From contig NZ_CP094997.1 of the NCBI RefSeq assembly GCF_022869785.1, positions 5,699,001 through 5,763,000 of the forward strand: DNA of 64,000 nt, written 5' to 3'. The translations under genes and the position numbers were made by a program. Numbering within the stretch: the first letter of the stretch is position 1; the number at the start of each line of letters is the position of its first letter. The notes under the pieces were generated by a model, which saw nothing but the letters and a program-made list of their open reading frames with translations, was not told the DNA's origin and did not search any database. Below, one piece after another: positions 53,384 through 62,258 of this stretch. This DNA comes from Dyadobacter chenwenxiniae. Its GTDB lineage: Bacteria; Bacteroidota; Bacteroidia; Cytophagales; Spirosomataceae.

Positions 53384-54322
53384 ATGAAGAAGATATCAGA
53401 TATTTTATTTATAAAAAAAATAGCCGTACTCCCGGTTTTATTGGCATCATTGATCTTCCTTTCTGGTTGCGAAGATGTTATTGACCTGGAAACAGAGACT
53501 GGTCCGCAGCAGCTTGTGGTGGACGGTTGGGTCACTAATCAGCCCGGTCCGCAAACCATAAAGCTGAACTGGTCAGCTGGATATTTCAACAACGGTCCTG
53601 CAACACCAGTTTTAGGTGCCGAAGTGACAGTAACCGACGACAAAGGCAAGGTCTTCAAGTTTGAAGATTTGGCTGGAAACGGTCAGTATATTTGGGGGAA
53701 AACCAATACAGACACATTAGGCAGGATTGGTCGCACTTATGCATTGCAGATTAAAAACCAGTCTGATATTTATACTGCATCCAGTGAACTGAAACGGGTT
53801 CCGACAGTCGATTCGATCGTGTATCGCAAGGAAAAGCTGCCATTTGAGCCGGATAAAGGCCCCAAGGAAGGTTATGTCGCTCAATTTTATGCCAGGGACT
53901 TTGTTGGTGAAGGTGACACTTACTGGATCAAGCCGCTCGTGAACGGCAAGCCGGCAACGGAAAAAGCGGTCAACATTTCCATTGCTTATGATGCAGCTTT
54001 TGGGGCTGGCGCACCATCCGACGGCTTAATTTTCATTCTTCCTATCAGAGAGTCGCTCACAGTTGATTCACTTTACTCGGCGGGAGCGTCTGTAGGCGTA
54101 GAGTTGCACAGCATTAGCAATGAGACATTTGAGTTTTTGAAACAGATCAGAGAACAAGCTGCGAATGGAGGACTTTTTGCTGTTCCCAACTCGAATATCA
54201 AGTCGAATGTCAAAAACTCGAATCCAAATGGAATGAAGGCACTGGGCTTTTTCAGCGCTTCGGCGGTAAGCCGGAAGCAAACGATCATTGATCCTGAAAA
54301 GGCGCGTCCGGACGAGGATTAA
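53384..54322 (+). CDS. DUF4249 family lipoprotein
   Basis: A 312-residue lipoprotein (lipobox IFLSGC, Cys29). The N-terminal CEDVIDLETETGPQQLVVDGWVTNQ and the Ig-like GAEVTVTDDKG match the DUF4249 family, encoded beside TonB receptors in Bacteroidota. It probably sits on the outer membrane next to the receptor at 50967-53348, much as SusD sits on SusC. The start at 53384 (MKKISDIL) gives the proper signal peptide. Substrate unknown. Confidence 0.88.
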   Translation: MKKISDILFIKKIAVLPVLLASLIFLSGCEDVIDLETETGPQQLVVDGWVTNQPGPQTIKLNWSAGYFNNGPATPVLGAEVTVTDDKGKVFKFEDLAGNGQYIWGKTNTDTLGRIGRTYALQIKNQSDIYTASSELKRVPTVDSIVYRKEKLPFEPDKGPKEGYVAQFYARDFVGEGDTYWIKPLVNGKPATEKAVNISIAYDAAFGAGAPSDGLIFILPIRESLTVDSLYSAGASVGVELHSISNETFEFLKQIREQAANGGLFAVPNSNIKSNVKNSNPNGMKALGFFSASAVSRKQTIIDPEKARPDED

Positions 54323-54342
54323 TTTCTTGAAAAACACTCTTG

Positions 54343-54378
54343 ATCCACTGGTAAACGCGTTTTGCCAGTGGATTTTTG
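54343..54378 (+). terminator. Terminator of the TonB receptor operon
   Basis: ATCCACTGG / CCAGTGGAT stem with a 13-nt loop and TTTTTG tail, 20 bp after the DUF4249 stop. Confidence 0.8.
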
Positions 54379-54403
54379 TTATATTTCATTTTTATAAAAT
54401 ATC

Positions 54404-55525
54404 ATGATGAAACGAAATTTACTGATCCTCCTCGTACTTTTTGCAACGCCTGCTTTCGCGCAACAACGCGCGCGTGAGCTGGGAATCAAAATCGGTGTGC
54501 TGCCGACCGGATCACTGAATGCGATCACGGATGTGGGTGGAGTGAAAGTAGGTCAGGTGACATTGCGGGAAGGCGCCGACGTGCGCACAGGCGTAACAGC
54601 CATTATGCCGCACGATGGAAATTTGTTTCAGCAAAAAGTGCCGGCAGCCATTTATATCGGCAACGGCTTTGGCAAACTCACGGGTTACTCGCAAGTTGAA
54701 GAACTTGGCACCATTGAAACGCCTATTCTTCTCACCAACACATTGAGCGTCCCAACCGTCGCTGACGCCATCATTGACTGGACATTAGGCCAGCAGGGCA
54801 ACGAAAACGTGCGATCGCTGAACCCGGTTGTGGGAGAAACCAATGATGGTTTTCTGAACGACATTCGCGGGCGTCACGTACGTAAGGAGCATGTACTCAA
54901 TGCATTGGCGCAAGCGCAAAACGGCCCGGTTGCAGAAGGTAATGTGGGGGCAGGAACGGGGACAGTTTGTTTTAATTTTAAAGGAGGCATTGGAACCGCA
55001 TCGAGAAAGCTTCCTGCCAATCTCGGCGGCTACACGGTTGGTGTTTTAGTGCAAACAAATTTTGGCGGGGTTTTGAAGGTCAACGGCGTTCCGGTGGGGG
55101 AGGAACTGGGGAAATTTGCATTTAAAGAATCACTAGATAAAACTTCCGACGGCTCGTGCATGATGGTGGTGGCCACGGATGCGCCGCTGGATGCAAGAAA
55201 TTTGAAAAGGCTTGCAAAACGGGCGATTATGGGCCTCGCACAAACCGGCGGGATCGCATCGAATGGCAGCGGAGATTATGTGATCGCATTTTCAACGGCC
55301 AATCGCATGCTTCACGAAATGCCGGAACGTACTTTTGGCGCTACTTATCTTCATAACGATGCTATCAGCCCGCTTTTTCTGGCCGTTATAGAGTCCACCG
55401 AAGAAGCAATCATCAATTCACTCGTGATGGCGCAAACCAGCGAAGGGACGCAAGGCCACAAAGTAGAAGAACTTCCCAAAGAGCAGCTTCTTGAAATTAT
55501 GAAGAAGTACGGAAGGTTGAAATAA
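54404..55525 (+). CDS. P1 family (DmpA-like) peptidase
   Basis: A 373-residue self-cleaving N-terminal-nucleophile peptidase with a signal peptide (ending AFAQ). The GSC motif carries the nucleophile Ser251 (TSDGSCMMVVATDAPL), the cut creating two chains, as in the L-aminopeptidase D-Ala-esterase DmpA (Ser250). VGGVKVGQVTLREG and GLAQTGGIASNGSGDY are family blocks. It is exported, so it would cut small peptides in the periplasm. An ATG one codon in is equally possible. Confidence 0.92.
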   Translation: MMKRNLLILLVLFATPAFAQQRARELGIKIGVLPTGSLNAITDVGGVKVGQVTLREGADVRTGVTAIMPHDGNLFQQKVPAAIYIGNGFGKLTGYSQVEELGTIETPILLTNTLSVPTVADAIIDWTLGQQGNENVRSLNPVVGETNDGFLNDIRGRHVRKEHVLNALAQAQNGPVAEGNVGAGTGTVCFNFKGGIGTASRKLPANLGGYTVGVLVQTNFGGVLKVNGVPVGEELGKFAFKESLDKTSDGSCMMVVATDAPLDARNLKRLAKRAIMGLAQTGGIASNGSGDYVIAFSTANRMLHEMPERTFGATYLHNDAISPLFLAVIESTEEAIINSLVMAQTSEGTQGHKVEELPKEQLLEIMKKYGRLK

Positions 55526-55568
55526 TGTCGCAACGACCAGCCATAGCGGCGGTGTTTAAAAAAATAGT

Positions 55569-55599
55569 TTGCGTTTGTGATTTTTTAGATTAAAATTTG
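55569..55599 (+). promoter_or_regulatory. Candidate promoter of the hypothetical gene at 55627
   Basis: TTG at 55569-55571, a 20-bp spacer, and AAAATTTG at 55592-55599 (one base off consensus). It argues against a TTG start at 55597. Confidence 0.45.
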
Positions 55600-55626
55600 C
55601 CGTTTAATAAGAGATCTGAATTCGAA

Positions 55627-56016
55627 GTGAAAGCGCAAAGAGTTATTAATCAGACAATGAGCTTCATGCTTGCCATCATGCTGTTGATGGTTGCGGGAAT
55701 GCGTTCATGGTCTGATCAATCGGATTCAGCGCAAAAACACGTTGCACACGCCAAAGAGATTGGTAAGGATCTTACAAAAAACGCCTCCCAGTCGCCGGAG
55801 CAAAGCCAGGCAAAAGTTAGTGCATTGTCCCTGGACGCGGTTATTACGCCCGCATTATCATTTGATTTTTCCCATTATTTCTACTTTTTACCCCAGCCCG
55901 TCTGGCATTTCGTAGCCAGTGCATCGGTTGTCCCGGTTGTTTTCAGGGAATCTGTATTTCTTTTTTCCTATTTCCATAGGATCTTCGGTCGGTATATAGT
56001 CACCAACGCCCCTTAA
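55627..56016 (+). CDS. Hypothetical membrane-anchored protein
   Basis: A protein of about 129 residues that I do not recognise. A hydrophobic stretch at about 12-26 (MSFMLAIMLLMVAGM) looks like a signal anchor; the middle (QSDSAQKHVAHAKEIGKD) is polar; the C-terminal third is aromatic and partly hydrophobic (FYFLPQPVWHFVASAS). The start is unclear: GTG 55627 or ATG 55657; the TTG at 55597 falls inside a promoter-like element. It lies in a 670-bp stretch before secDF that otherwise shows nothing recognisable. Confidence 0.5.
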   Translation: MKAQRVINQTMSFMLAIMLLMVAGMRSWSDQSDSAQKHVAHAKEIGKDLTKNASQSPEQSQAKVSALSLDAVITPALSFDFSHYFYFLPQPVWHFVASASVVPVVFRESVFLFSYFHRIFGRYIVTNAP

Positions 56017-56195
56017 TGCCGTTTTCTCCGCGCAGGCATGCTGCGGCAGACTTCACTGCTTTTATATTATTGGATCTTACTAATGGGCTGAGCGCCTGTT
56101 GTTTGTTGCATCTGATCTATCTGCTGCATGAAGCTTGCGGAAATGCTTCTTTTAATCTTTCAGGAATATCACTTTAATTTTTTCAATACATAATA

Positions 56196-59171
56196 ATGGC
56201 TAATAAGAACGGAATTATCGGGCTAACCATCGTGATCGCCCTGATTAGCGTCTATTATCTCTCCTTTACATTTGTATCACGTAACATTAAAGCCAAATCG
56301 GTGGCTTATGCAACGGATGCGAAAGGGGAAGTAGACCTGGCAAAAAAACAACGTTACATCGACTCGCTGTGGCGCGAGGATGTGTATATCGGTCATACTC
56401 TGCAGGAAGTAATGGAACGTGAACTGAACCTTGGTCTTGATTTGCAGGGTGGTATGCACGTAGTGATGGAAGTGGCTCCTGCTGACATTTTGAAAGGAAT
56501 GGCCGGTGGAAATGCGCGCAGCGCGGCGTTCCAAACTGCATTGCGGAAAGCAGGCGAGGATAAAGCGGCCAGCAACAGTGCATTTATCAATCGCTTTGCA
56601 GCTGCATATAAAGAAGCGGCTCCTAATTCAAGCCTGGCCGGCATTTTCGCGACAAGCTCAAACAGAGGCAAGATCAGCAGCAGCTCGTCTGACGGTGATG
56701 TGATCAAAATGCTTAATACTGAGGTGAATGGTTCCATCGACCGTGCATTCCAGATCACACAGGCCCGTATTGACAAGTTTGGTGTAACAAACCCTAACAT
56801 TCAGCGTCTGCCTGGCCAGAACCGTATTTTGGTTGAGCTTCCGGGTGTTGATAATCCTGAGCGTGTGCGTCGTTTGCTATCCGGTGCTGCAAAACTGGAA
56901 TTCTCCGAGGTTTACCTGACCAACGAACTGGCTTCTGGACTGGATGGCTTGGGGAAATATTTGGCTAAGCAGGAAGAAATTAAAAAAGCAACAGGGAAAC
57001 CAGCTGTTGGCGCACCGGCTGCAACCGATACAACCAAGAAAACAGACGGAGGCCTGGCTGCCCAATTGGCACAGAAGACCTCTGATTCAACTGCAACTGA
57101 CTCTTCTGCACTAGCTGCTCAAAGTGCTGCTTTGACCAACTTATTCGTTCCAATGCCACAAGGTCTGGGCGTTTTCCTGAAAGATACGGCACGCGCAAAC
57201 GAAATTCTTAACCGTCCGGAAGTGAAATCACTGTTCCCTGCGGATCTTGTATTCATGTGGGACCGTAAAGGAACAGAAGGTGTAAATAACCAGCTGATCC
57301 TGCCATTATATTTTATTAAAAAGCAAAATGGCCAGGCTGCAATGGAAGGTGACGTGATCGTGGATGCAACGCACGACTACGATGAGCGTGGCCGCCCGGA
57401 GGTGACTATGCGTATGAATGGCGAAGGCGCACGTAAATGGCGTACATTAACGGCCCGCAGCGTAGGCCGTCCGGTTGCGATTATCATCGATAACCTGGTT
57501 TACACGGCTCCAACTGTACAAGGCGAGATTCCTAATGGTAACTCAAGCATTACGGGAAGCTTCACTGTGGAAGAGACAAAAGATATGTCCAATGTCTTGA
57601 AAGCGGGTAAGTTGCCTGCTCCTACGCACATTGTTGAAGAAGCGGTCGTAGGTTCTTCGCTGGGAGCTGAGGCTATCAATGACGGACTTATTTCATCTGC
57701 GGTTGGTTTGCTGATCGTTTTGGTTTTCATGGTTGCTTATTACAGCCGTGCAGGATGGATCGCCGATATCGCATTGCTGATCAACTTGTTCTTCCTTTTG
57801 GGCGTCATGGCTTCTTTGGGAGCGGTTTTAACGCTGTCGGGTATTGCGGGTATAGTGCTTTCCATTGGTATGGCCGTGGATGCGAACGTGCTTATTTATG
57901 AAGGTATTAAAGTTGAGCTGGAGGAAGGAAAACCTTTCGCGCAAGCGGTTCGGGATGGTTTTAAACATTCACTTACAGCTATCATTGACTCCAATGTTAC
58001 GACGTTGCTAACGGGTATCATCCTTTACACGTTCGGAACCGGGCTTGTTCTTGGATTTGCAACCACATTGGTTCTGGGTTTGCTTACGTCTTTGTTCTGC
58101 GCAATATTTATTACACGTTTGTTCCTTGAACAGCAGATCAAAAGCGGAAAAGTCTTCCATTTTTATTCAGGCTTAACCAAAAACTGGTTTAAGGACAACC
58201 ATTTCGATTTCGTTTCACAGCGTCGTCGTTTTTACATTATCTCCGCAGTCATTATTGCCGTGGGGATAGGTTCATTCATTTTTAAAGGATTTGGTCTGGG
58301 TATCGACTTCAAAGGCGGACGTTCCTATGTGGTTCGTTTTGAAGAATCCGTTGATGCTGATAAGCTGAGAAGCATTATGGATGCGGATCTTGGCTCGACT
58401 ACTGAAGTAAAAACATTCGGTGGACAGGATCAGGTGAAAATTACAACTGCTTACCTGATTGAGGAAACATCTACGGATGCAGATCAAAAGGCAGAGGCTA
58501 AAATTATGGCTGGTGTTAAGAAAATTCCGAACAATCCAGCTAAAATCGTTAGCTCGAACAAAGTAGGGCCTACCATGGCGAATGACACGCTTTGGTCTGC
58601 CGTTTACGCAATCCTGCTCGCGCTGGCTGCTAACTTCGTTTACATTTTTATTCGTTTCAAAAGGGTTGCGTTCAGTTATGGAGCGGTTGTGTCCCTGGGT
58701 CACGACGTGATCATCATTTTGGCGATCTTCTCGCTGTTCAACGGCTGGCTGCCATGGTCGCTTGACATTGATCAGGCGTTCATCGGTGCAATTCTTACCA
58801 TGATCGGATATTCAATGAATGACACGGTTGTAATTTATGACCGTATTCGTGATTACCTGAAAGATGATAAAGCACGTGGTCAAAGCTTGCCAACGGTTAT
58901 TAACAATGCGCTTAACAGTACATTGAGCCGTACGGCCGTAACGGGTATTTCTGTAATCCTTGTTTTGATCGTGTTGATGATCTTTGGAGGAGCTGTAATA
59001 CGCGGATTTACATTCTGTATGCTTCTTGGGGTAATCGTAGGAACGTATTCGTCGCTGTTCGTGGCGGCGCCAATCGTAGTTGACTTGCTGCAACGCGAAA
59101 AAAGAAAAGAGCCTGCATTGACTGTTGCGGAGCCTATCGCACCGGTCGCAGGCAAGAAGATCAAAGCATAA
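56196..59171 (+). CDS. secDF: Protein translocase subunits SecD and SecF fused
   Basis: A 991-residue fusion with twelve spans that uses the proton gradient to help SecYEG/SecA export. The SecD half has LNLGLDLQGGMHVVME (P1 base) and GIAGIVLSIGMAVDANVLIYEG; the SecF half begins near 680 with GIDFKGGRSYVVRFEE and has IGYSMNDTVVIYDRIRD. Both halves carry the conserved Asp/Arg relay. An Ala/Thr-rich insert (about 265-310) in the first periplasmic domain is a Bacteroidota feature. It stands alone with a terminator after it. Confidence 0.95.
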   Translation: MANKNGIIGLTIVIALISVYYLSFTFVSRNIKAKSVAYATDAKGEVDLAKKQRYIDSLWREDVYIGHTLQEVMERELNLGLDLQGGMHVVMEVAPADILKGMAGGNARSAAFQTALRKAGEDKAASNSAFINRFAAAYKEAAPNSSLAGIFATSSNRGKISSSSSDGDVIKMLNTEVNGSIDRAFQITQARIDKFGVTNPNIQRLPGQNRILVELPGVDNPERVRRLLSGAAKLEFSEVYLTNELASGLDGLGKYLAKQEEIKKATGKPAVGAPAATDTTKKTDGGLAAQLAQKTSDSTATDSSALAAQSAALTNLFVPMPQGLGVFLKDTARANEILNRPEVKSLFPADLVFMWDRKGTEGVNNQLILPLYFIKKQNGQAAMEGDVIVDATHDYDERGRPEVTMRMNGEGARKWRTLTARSVGRPVAIIIDNLVYTAPTVQGEIPNGNSSITGSFTVEETKDMSNVLKAGKLPAPTHIVEEAVVGSSLGAEAINDGLISSAVGLLIVLVFMVAYYSRAGWIADIALLINLFFLLGVMASLGAVLTLSGIAGIVLSIGMAVDANVLIYEGIKVELEEGKPFAQAVRDGFKHSLTAIIDSNVTTLLTGIILYTFGTGLVLGFATTLVLGLLTSLFCAIFITRLFLEQQIKSGKVFHFYSGLTKNWFKDNHFDFVSQRRRFYIISAVIIAVGIGSFIFKGFGLGIDFKGGRSYVVRFEESVDADKLRSIMDADLGSTTEVKTFGGQDQVKITTAYLIEETSTDADQKAEAKIMAGVKKIPNNPAKIVSSNKVGPTMANDTLWSAVYAILLALAANFVYIFIRFKRVAFSYGAVVSLGHDVIIILAIFSLFNGWLPWSLDIDQAFIGAILTMIGYSMNDTVVIYDRIRDYLKDDKARGQSLPTVINNALNSTLSRTAVTGISVILVLIVLMIFGGAVIRGFTFCMLLGVIVGTYSSLFVAAPIVVDLLQREKRKEPALTVAEPIAPVAGKKIKA

Positions 59172-59184
59172 GCATTTTTTAGAA

Positions 59185-59224
59185 TAAAAAGGGGTTAAGT
59201 TTTACACTTTCCCCTTTTTATTTT
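59185..59224 (+). terminator. Terminator of secDF
   Basis: TAAAAAGGGG / CCCCTTTTTA stem with a 16-nt loop and T-rich tail, 14 bp after the stop. Confidence 0.8.
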
Positions 59225-59296
59225 GTCAATATACGCAATTGCCAAATTTCTTTTTAGTTTTATAGGATGTTATTATAACTACAACAAACGCATTAT

Positions 59297-60748
59297 ATGG
59301 CAAATCAATTATGGGTCAAAAAGCCTATTGACAAATTACTACTAGAATCAACAGGAGAAGGAAACCAGTTAAAGCGGTCACTTAGCTCAACCAGTTTGGT
59401 TGCTCTGGGGATAGGCGCGATCATTGGAGCCGGTCTTTTTTCCTTAACCGGAATTGCGGCTGCTGAACATTCCGGACCGGCAGTTACCATTTCATTTATA
59501 CTTGCAGCATTGGGTTGTGGCTTTGCCGGCCTTTGTTATGCTGAGTTTGCTTCCATGATTCCCATAGCAGGAAGCGCTTATACTTACTCCTACGCCACTA
59601 TGGGAGAGTTTGTTGCCTGGATTATCGGATGGGACCTTGTTCTGGAATATGCATTGGGAGCTGCTACCGTTTCGGTTAGCTGGTCGCGTTACCTGCTTGA
59701 ATTTTTGAGCAAATTTGACATTCACCTTCCTACACAGCTTGTTTGCTCGCCCTTTGAAGTTGTGAAGTTGAGCAACGGGACGGTTATCGACAACGGAATT
59801 ATCAATTTGCCTGCCATATTCATTGTATGCATGCTTTCACTGCTTTTGATCAGAGGAACGCAAGGGTCTGCTTTCCTTAACAACTTCCTGGTTATCTTAA
59901 AAGTAGCAGTTGTACTTATTTTTATAGCATTAGGTTGGAGCCACATCGATCCACAGAATTATGTTCCGTACATTCCTGAAAACACAGGAAACTACGAAAA
60001 CTTTGGCTGGACGGGTATTGCAACAGGAGCCGCCGTCGTATTCTTTGCATTTATTGGTTTTGATGCAGTATCAACAGCAGCTCAGGAAGCCAAAAATCCA
60101 CAGAAAGGAATGCCGATCGGTATACTGGGATCATTGGTTGTTTGTACGATCCTATATGTGCTTTTTGCGCATGTAATGACTGGTCTGGTTAAATATACGG
60201 AGTTCGCTAACGACGCTAAACCTGCTGCAACTGCTTTTGCCAAAACAGGGTATGATTCATTGCAGACTGCATTGATCATTGCAATTCTAGCCGGTTACAC
60301 GTCTGTAATGCTTGTAATGCTTTTAGGCCAAAGCCGCGTGTTCTATTCCATGAGCAGGGACGGACTTTTGCCGAAATTTTTCAGCGATGTGCATCCTAAA
60401 TTCGCAACGCCATGGAAAACCAATTTATTCTTCATGGGCTTTGTGAGCATCTTTGCCGGGCTTGTTCCTGTGAGTGATTTGGGACATATGGTGAGTATCG
60501 GAACACTTTTTGCATTCTGCCTCGTATGCGTGGGCGTATGGATGCTGCGTGTTAAACGACCGGATCTCCAGCGCTCTTTCCGTACACCCTTAGTTCCTTT
60601 TGTGCCTATTATGGGGATTGTAGTATGTCTTTATTTAATGTATTCTTTGCCTGTGGAAAGCTGGTATCGACTAGCGATCTGGCTGGCAATAGGATTGGCA
60701 GTTTACTTCGGTTATGGCAAGAAGAATAGTAAGTTAGGAAAAGAATAG
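59297..60748 (+). CDS. APC family amino acid permease
   Basis: A 483-residue protein with twelve to thirteen spans. The start (TSLVALGIGAIIGAGLF) is the unwound first helix of the APC fold that binds the substrate amine. GFDAVSTAAQEAKNPQKGMPIGI matches the cationic amino-acid transporter (CAT/YfnA) branch, and the C-terminus has FRTPLVPFVPIMGI. Probably an importer of basic or neutral amino acids; the exact substrate is unclear. Monocistronic, converging on lhgO. Confidence 0.92.
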   Translation: MANQLWVKKPIDKLLLESTGEGNQLKRSLSSTSLVALGIGAIIGAGLFSLTGIAAAEHSGPAVTISFILAALGCGFAGLCYAEFASMIPIAGSAYTYSYATMGEFVAWIIGWDLVLEYALGAATVSVSWSRYLLEFLSKFDIHLPTQLVCSPFEVVKLSNGTVIDNGIINLPAIFIVCMLSLLLIRGTQGSAFLNNFLVILKVAVVLIFIALGWSHIDPQNYVPYIPENTGNYENFGWTGIATGAAVVFFAFIGFDAVSTAAQEAKNPQKGMPIGILGSLVVCTILYVLFAHVMTGLVKYTEFANDAKPAATAFAKTGYDSLQTALIIAILAGYTSVMLVMLLGQSRVFYSMSRDGLLPKFFSDVHPKFATPWKTNLFFMGFVSIFAGLVPVSDLGHMVSIGTLFAFCLVCVGVWMLRVKRPDLQRSFRTPLVPFVPIMGIVVCLYLMYSLPVESWYRLAIWLAIGLAVYFGYGKKNSKLGKE

Positions 60749-60754
60749 TTTATC

Positions 60755-60791
60755 GGCTGTCGGCTATCAGCTATCTGCTGTCGGCTTTCGG
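60755..60791. repeat. 7-bp tandem array 1 (GGCTGTC type)
   Basis: Five imperfect copies of a 7-mer: GGCTGTC, GGCTATC, AGCTATC, TGCTGTC, GGCTTTC, immediately after the permease gene. Its complement resembles array 2 at 60851, on the other side of the terminator. Confidence 0.8.
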
Positions 60792-60805
60792 TTTTGATAT
60801 AATGT

Positions 60806-60842
60806 AAAAGGCCCTGCTCTCGCAACGAAAGCAGGGCCTTTT
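60806..60842. terminator. Bidirectional terminator between the permease and lhgO genes
   Basis: AAAAGGCCCTGCT / AGCAGGGCCTTTT, a perfect 13-bp stem with an 11-nt loop and A/T-rich flanks on both sides. Confidence 0.9.
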
Positions 60843-60850
60843 CTGTTTTC

Positions 60851-60899
60851 CGCCAGCCGCCAGCCGCCAGCCGCCAGCCGCCAGCCGACAGCCGAAAGC
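60851..60899. repeat. 7-bp tandem array 2 (CGCCAGC type)
   Basis: Five exact copies of CGCCAGC followed by CGACAGC and CGAAAGC, ending 3 bp before the lhgO stop codon. With array 1 it forms an inverted pair around the terminator. Confidence 0.9.
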
Positions 60900-60902
60900 T
60901 GC

Positions 60903-62102
60903 CTACATTCTTGCCAAAACCCGCTCAGAAATTGTCTGTCCTATTGATAATGAAGAAGTTGCCGCTGGTGAGGGAGCATTACACACATTGATTGCATGTT
61001 TGTTTTCAATAATTGAAAAATCGTCCAGCAGCCCGCCGTCGTAATCACAAGCTTGCGCACGAACGCCCGCCCCACCGGGAATAAGATCATCGCTCTGAAT
61101 CTCAGGTATAAGCCCTTGTAACGCTTTGGTAAATGCAGCTTTGGAGAAGGATCGGTAATATTCCCCCATTCCCGTTCTCCAGTATTTCATCGCCACTTTT
61201 CGGAAACCCGGCCAGGCCAGTGATTCCATTAGTTCCGAAGCATTGAAGTCCAGCTTATCATAACCTTCCCGGCGGAACGCAAAAACTGCATTAGGTCCGG
61301 CCTCAATGCCACCTTCGATCATGCGCGTAAAATGTACACCCAGGAATGGAAAATTAGGGTCGGGAACCGGATAAATCAGGTTTTTAACCAAATGGTGCTT
61401 CTCCGGTTTGATCTTATAGTATTCGCCGCGAAAAGGAATGATACGAACCTTAATGTTCTCTGGTTGAGTCAATTGGGCAACTTTGTCGGAATATAGCCCG
61501 GCGCAGTTTACGATCAGTTTTGTTTCAAATATTTTACCTGTCGCCGATACGACTTCTGAATGTGAATTGCGGTTCCTAATGTCAATGACTTTCTCTCCGA
61601 ACTGGATTTTTCCGCCCAGCTTTTGAAAACATTCGGCATACTTTTCTGAAACCGTTTTATAATCTATAATGCCAGTATAAGGAACCCAAATGCCTTCTAA
61701 GCCAGCCACATGCGGCTCAATTTCACGAATTTCTCCTTGCGAGAGCATTCTGTTTTTTATCAGGCCATTCTGGTTGCCTCGTTCAAAGAGATTCCTGAGC
61801 AATGGGCTCTGGTTCTCGCTGGTCGCAACCACAATTTTGCCGCAAAGGTCGTAATGTACGCCTTCGCGATTACAAAAATCGATCAGCATTTGGTATCCAC
61901 GAATGCAGTTTGTGGCTTTCAGACTGCCGGGTTTGTAATATAACCCCGAGTGGATTACGCCGCTGTTATGGCCGGTCTGGTGTTTTGCAACTTCGTTCTC
62001 TTTTTCTAAAAGTAAGATTTTCAGGGAAGCCTTTTGCTCTTTTAGTCGCAATGCTGTGGCCAGACCAACGATGCCACCGCCAACAATGGTAATGTCGTAC
62101 AT
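60903..62102 (-). CDS. lhgO: L-2-hydroxyglutarate dehydrogenase/oxidase
   Basis: A 399-residue FAD enzyme. The N-terminal ITIVGGGIVGLATALRL binds FAD, and GHNSGVIHSGLYYKPGSLKA is the LhgO signature. It oxidises L-2-hydroxyglutarate to 2-oxoglutarate, removing a by-product of metabolism, and is membrane-associated in characterised cases. The stop codon abuts a 7-bp tandem array. Its upstream region is a 69-bp tandem repeat shared with the 3' end of anmK; the start at 62102 is 10 bp from the repeat. Confidence 0.92.
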   Translation of the reverse strand: MYDITIVGGGIVGLATALRLKEQKASLKILLLEKENEVAKHQTGHNSGVIHSGLYYKPGSLKATNCIRGYQMLIDFCNREGVHYDLCGKIVVATSENQSPLLRNLFERGNQNGLIKNRMLSQGEIREIEPHVAGLEGIWVPYTGIIDYKTVSEKYAECFQKLGGKIQFGEKVIDIRNRNSHSEVVSATGKIFETKLIVNCAGLYSDKVAQLTQPENIKVRIIPFRGEYYKIKPEKHHLVKNLIYPVPDPNFPFLGVHFTRMIEGGIEAGPNAVFAFRREGYDKLDFNASELMESLAWPGFRKVAMKYWRTGMGEYYRSFSKAAFTKALQGLIPEIQSDDLIPGGAGVRAQACDYDGGLLDDFSIIENKHAINVCNAPSPAATSSLSIGQTISERVLARM

Positions 62103-62112
62103 GTTATTCTTT

Positions 62113-62250
62113 ATAGTTTTTTATCGTCGGGGTTGTTAGAGACAAGACTTGCTAAGTTTCCAAAACTTGGTAAGTTTCTCCATAGTTTTTTATCGTTGGG
62201 GTTGTTAGGGACAAGACTTGCTAAGTTTTCAAAACTTAGCAAGTCTCCGC
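62113..62250. repeat. Two-copy 69-bp direct tandem repeat containing hairpins
   Basis: Copies at 62113-62181 and 62182-62250 differ at about nine positions, mostly in the right arm of the hairpin. Each starts ATAGTTTTTTATCG and ends with an AGACTTGC...-type inverted repeat. The second holds the 33-bp palindrome at 62214-62246, related to the one at 14913. It fills nearly all the gap between anmK and lhgO. Confidence 0.9.
62214..62246. repeat. 33-bp perfect palindrome (REP-like), second family member
   Basis: Arms AGACTTGCTAAGTTTT (62214-62229) and its exact complement (62231-62246) around a central C. Same length and frame as 14913-14945, with compensating differences in both arms. May also end anmK transcription. 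Confidence 0.85.
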
Positions 62251-62258
62251 TCCTGCAA

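Noticed and set aside
55597..55599. TTG start of the hypothetical gene before secDF
   Set aside because: It coincides with the end of a promoter-like -7 element, so transcription would begin after it.
60755..60899. CRISPR-like array
   Set aside because: The repeat unit is 7 bp with no spacers and no cas genes nearby.
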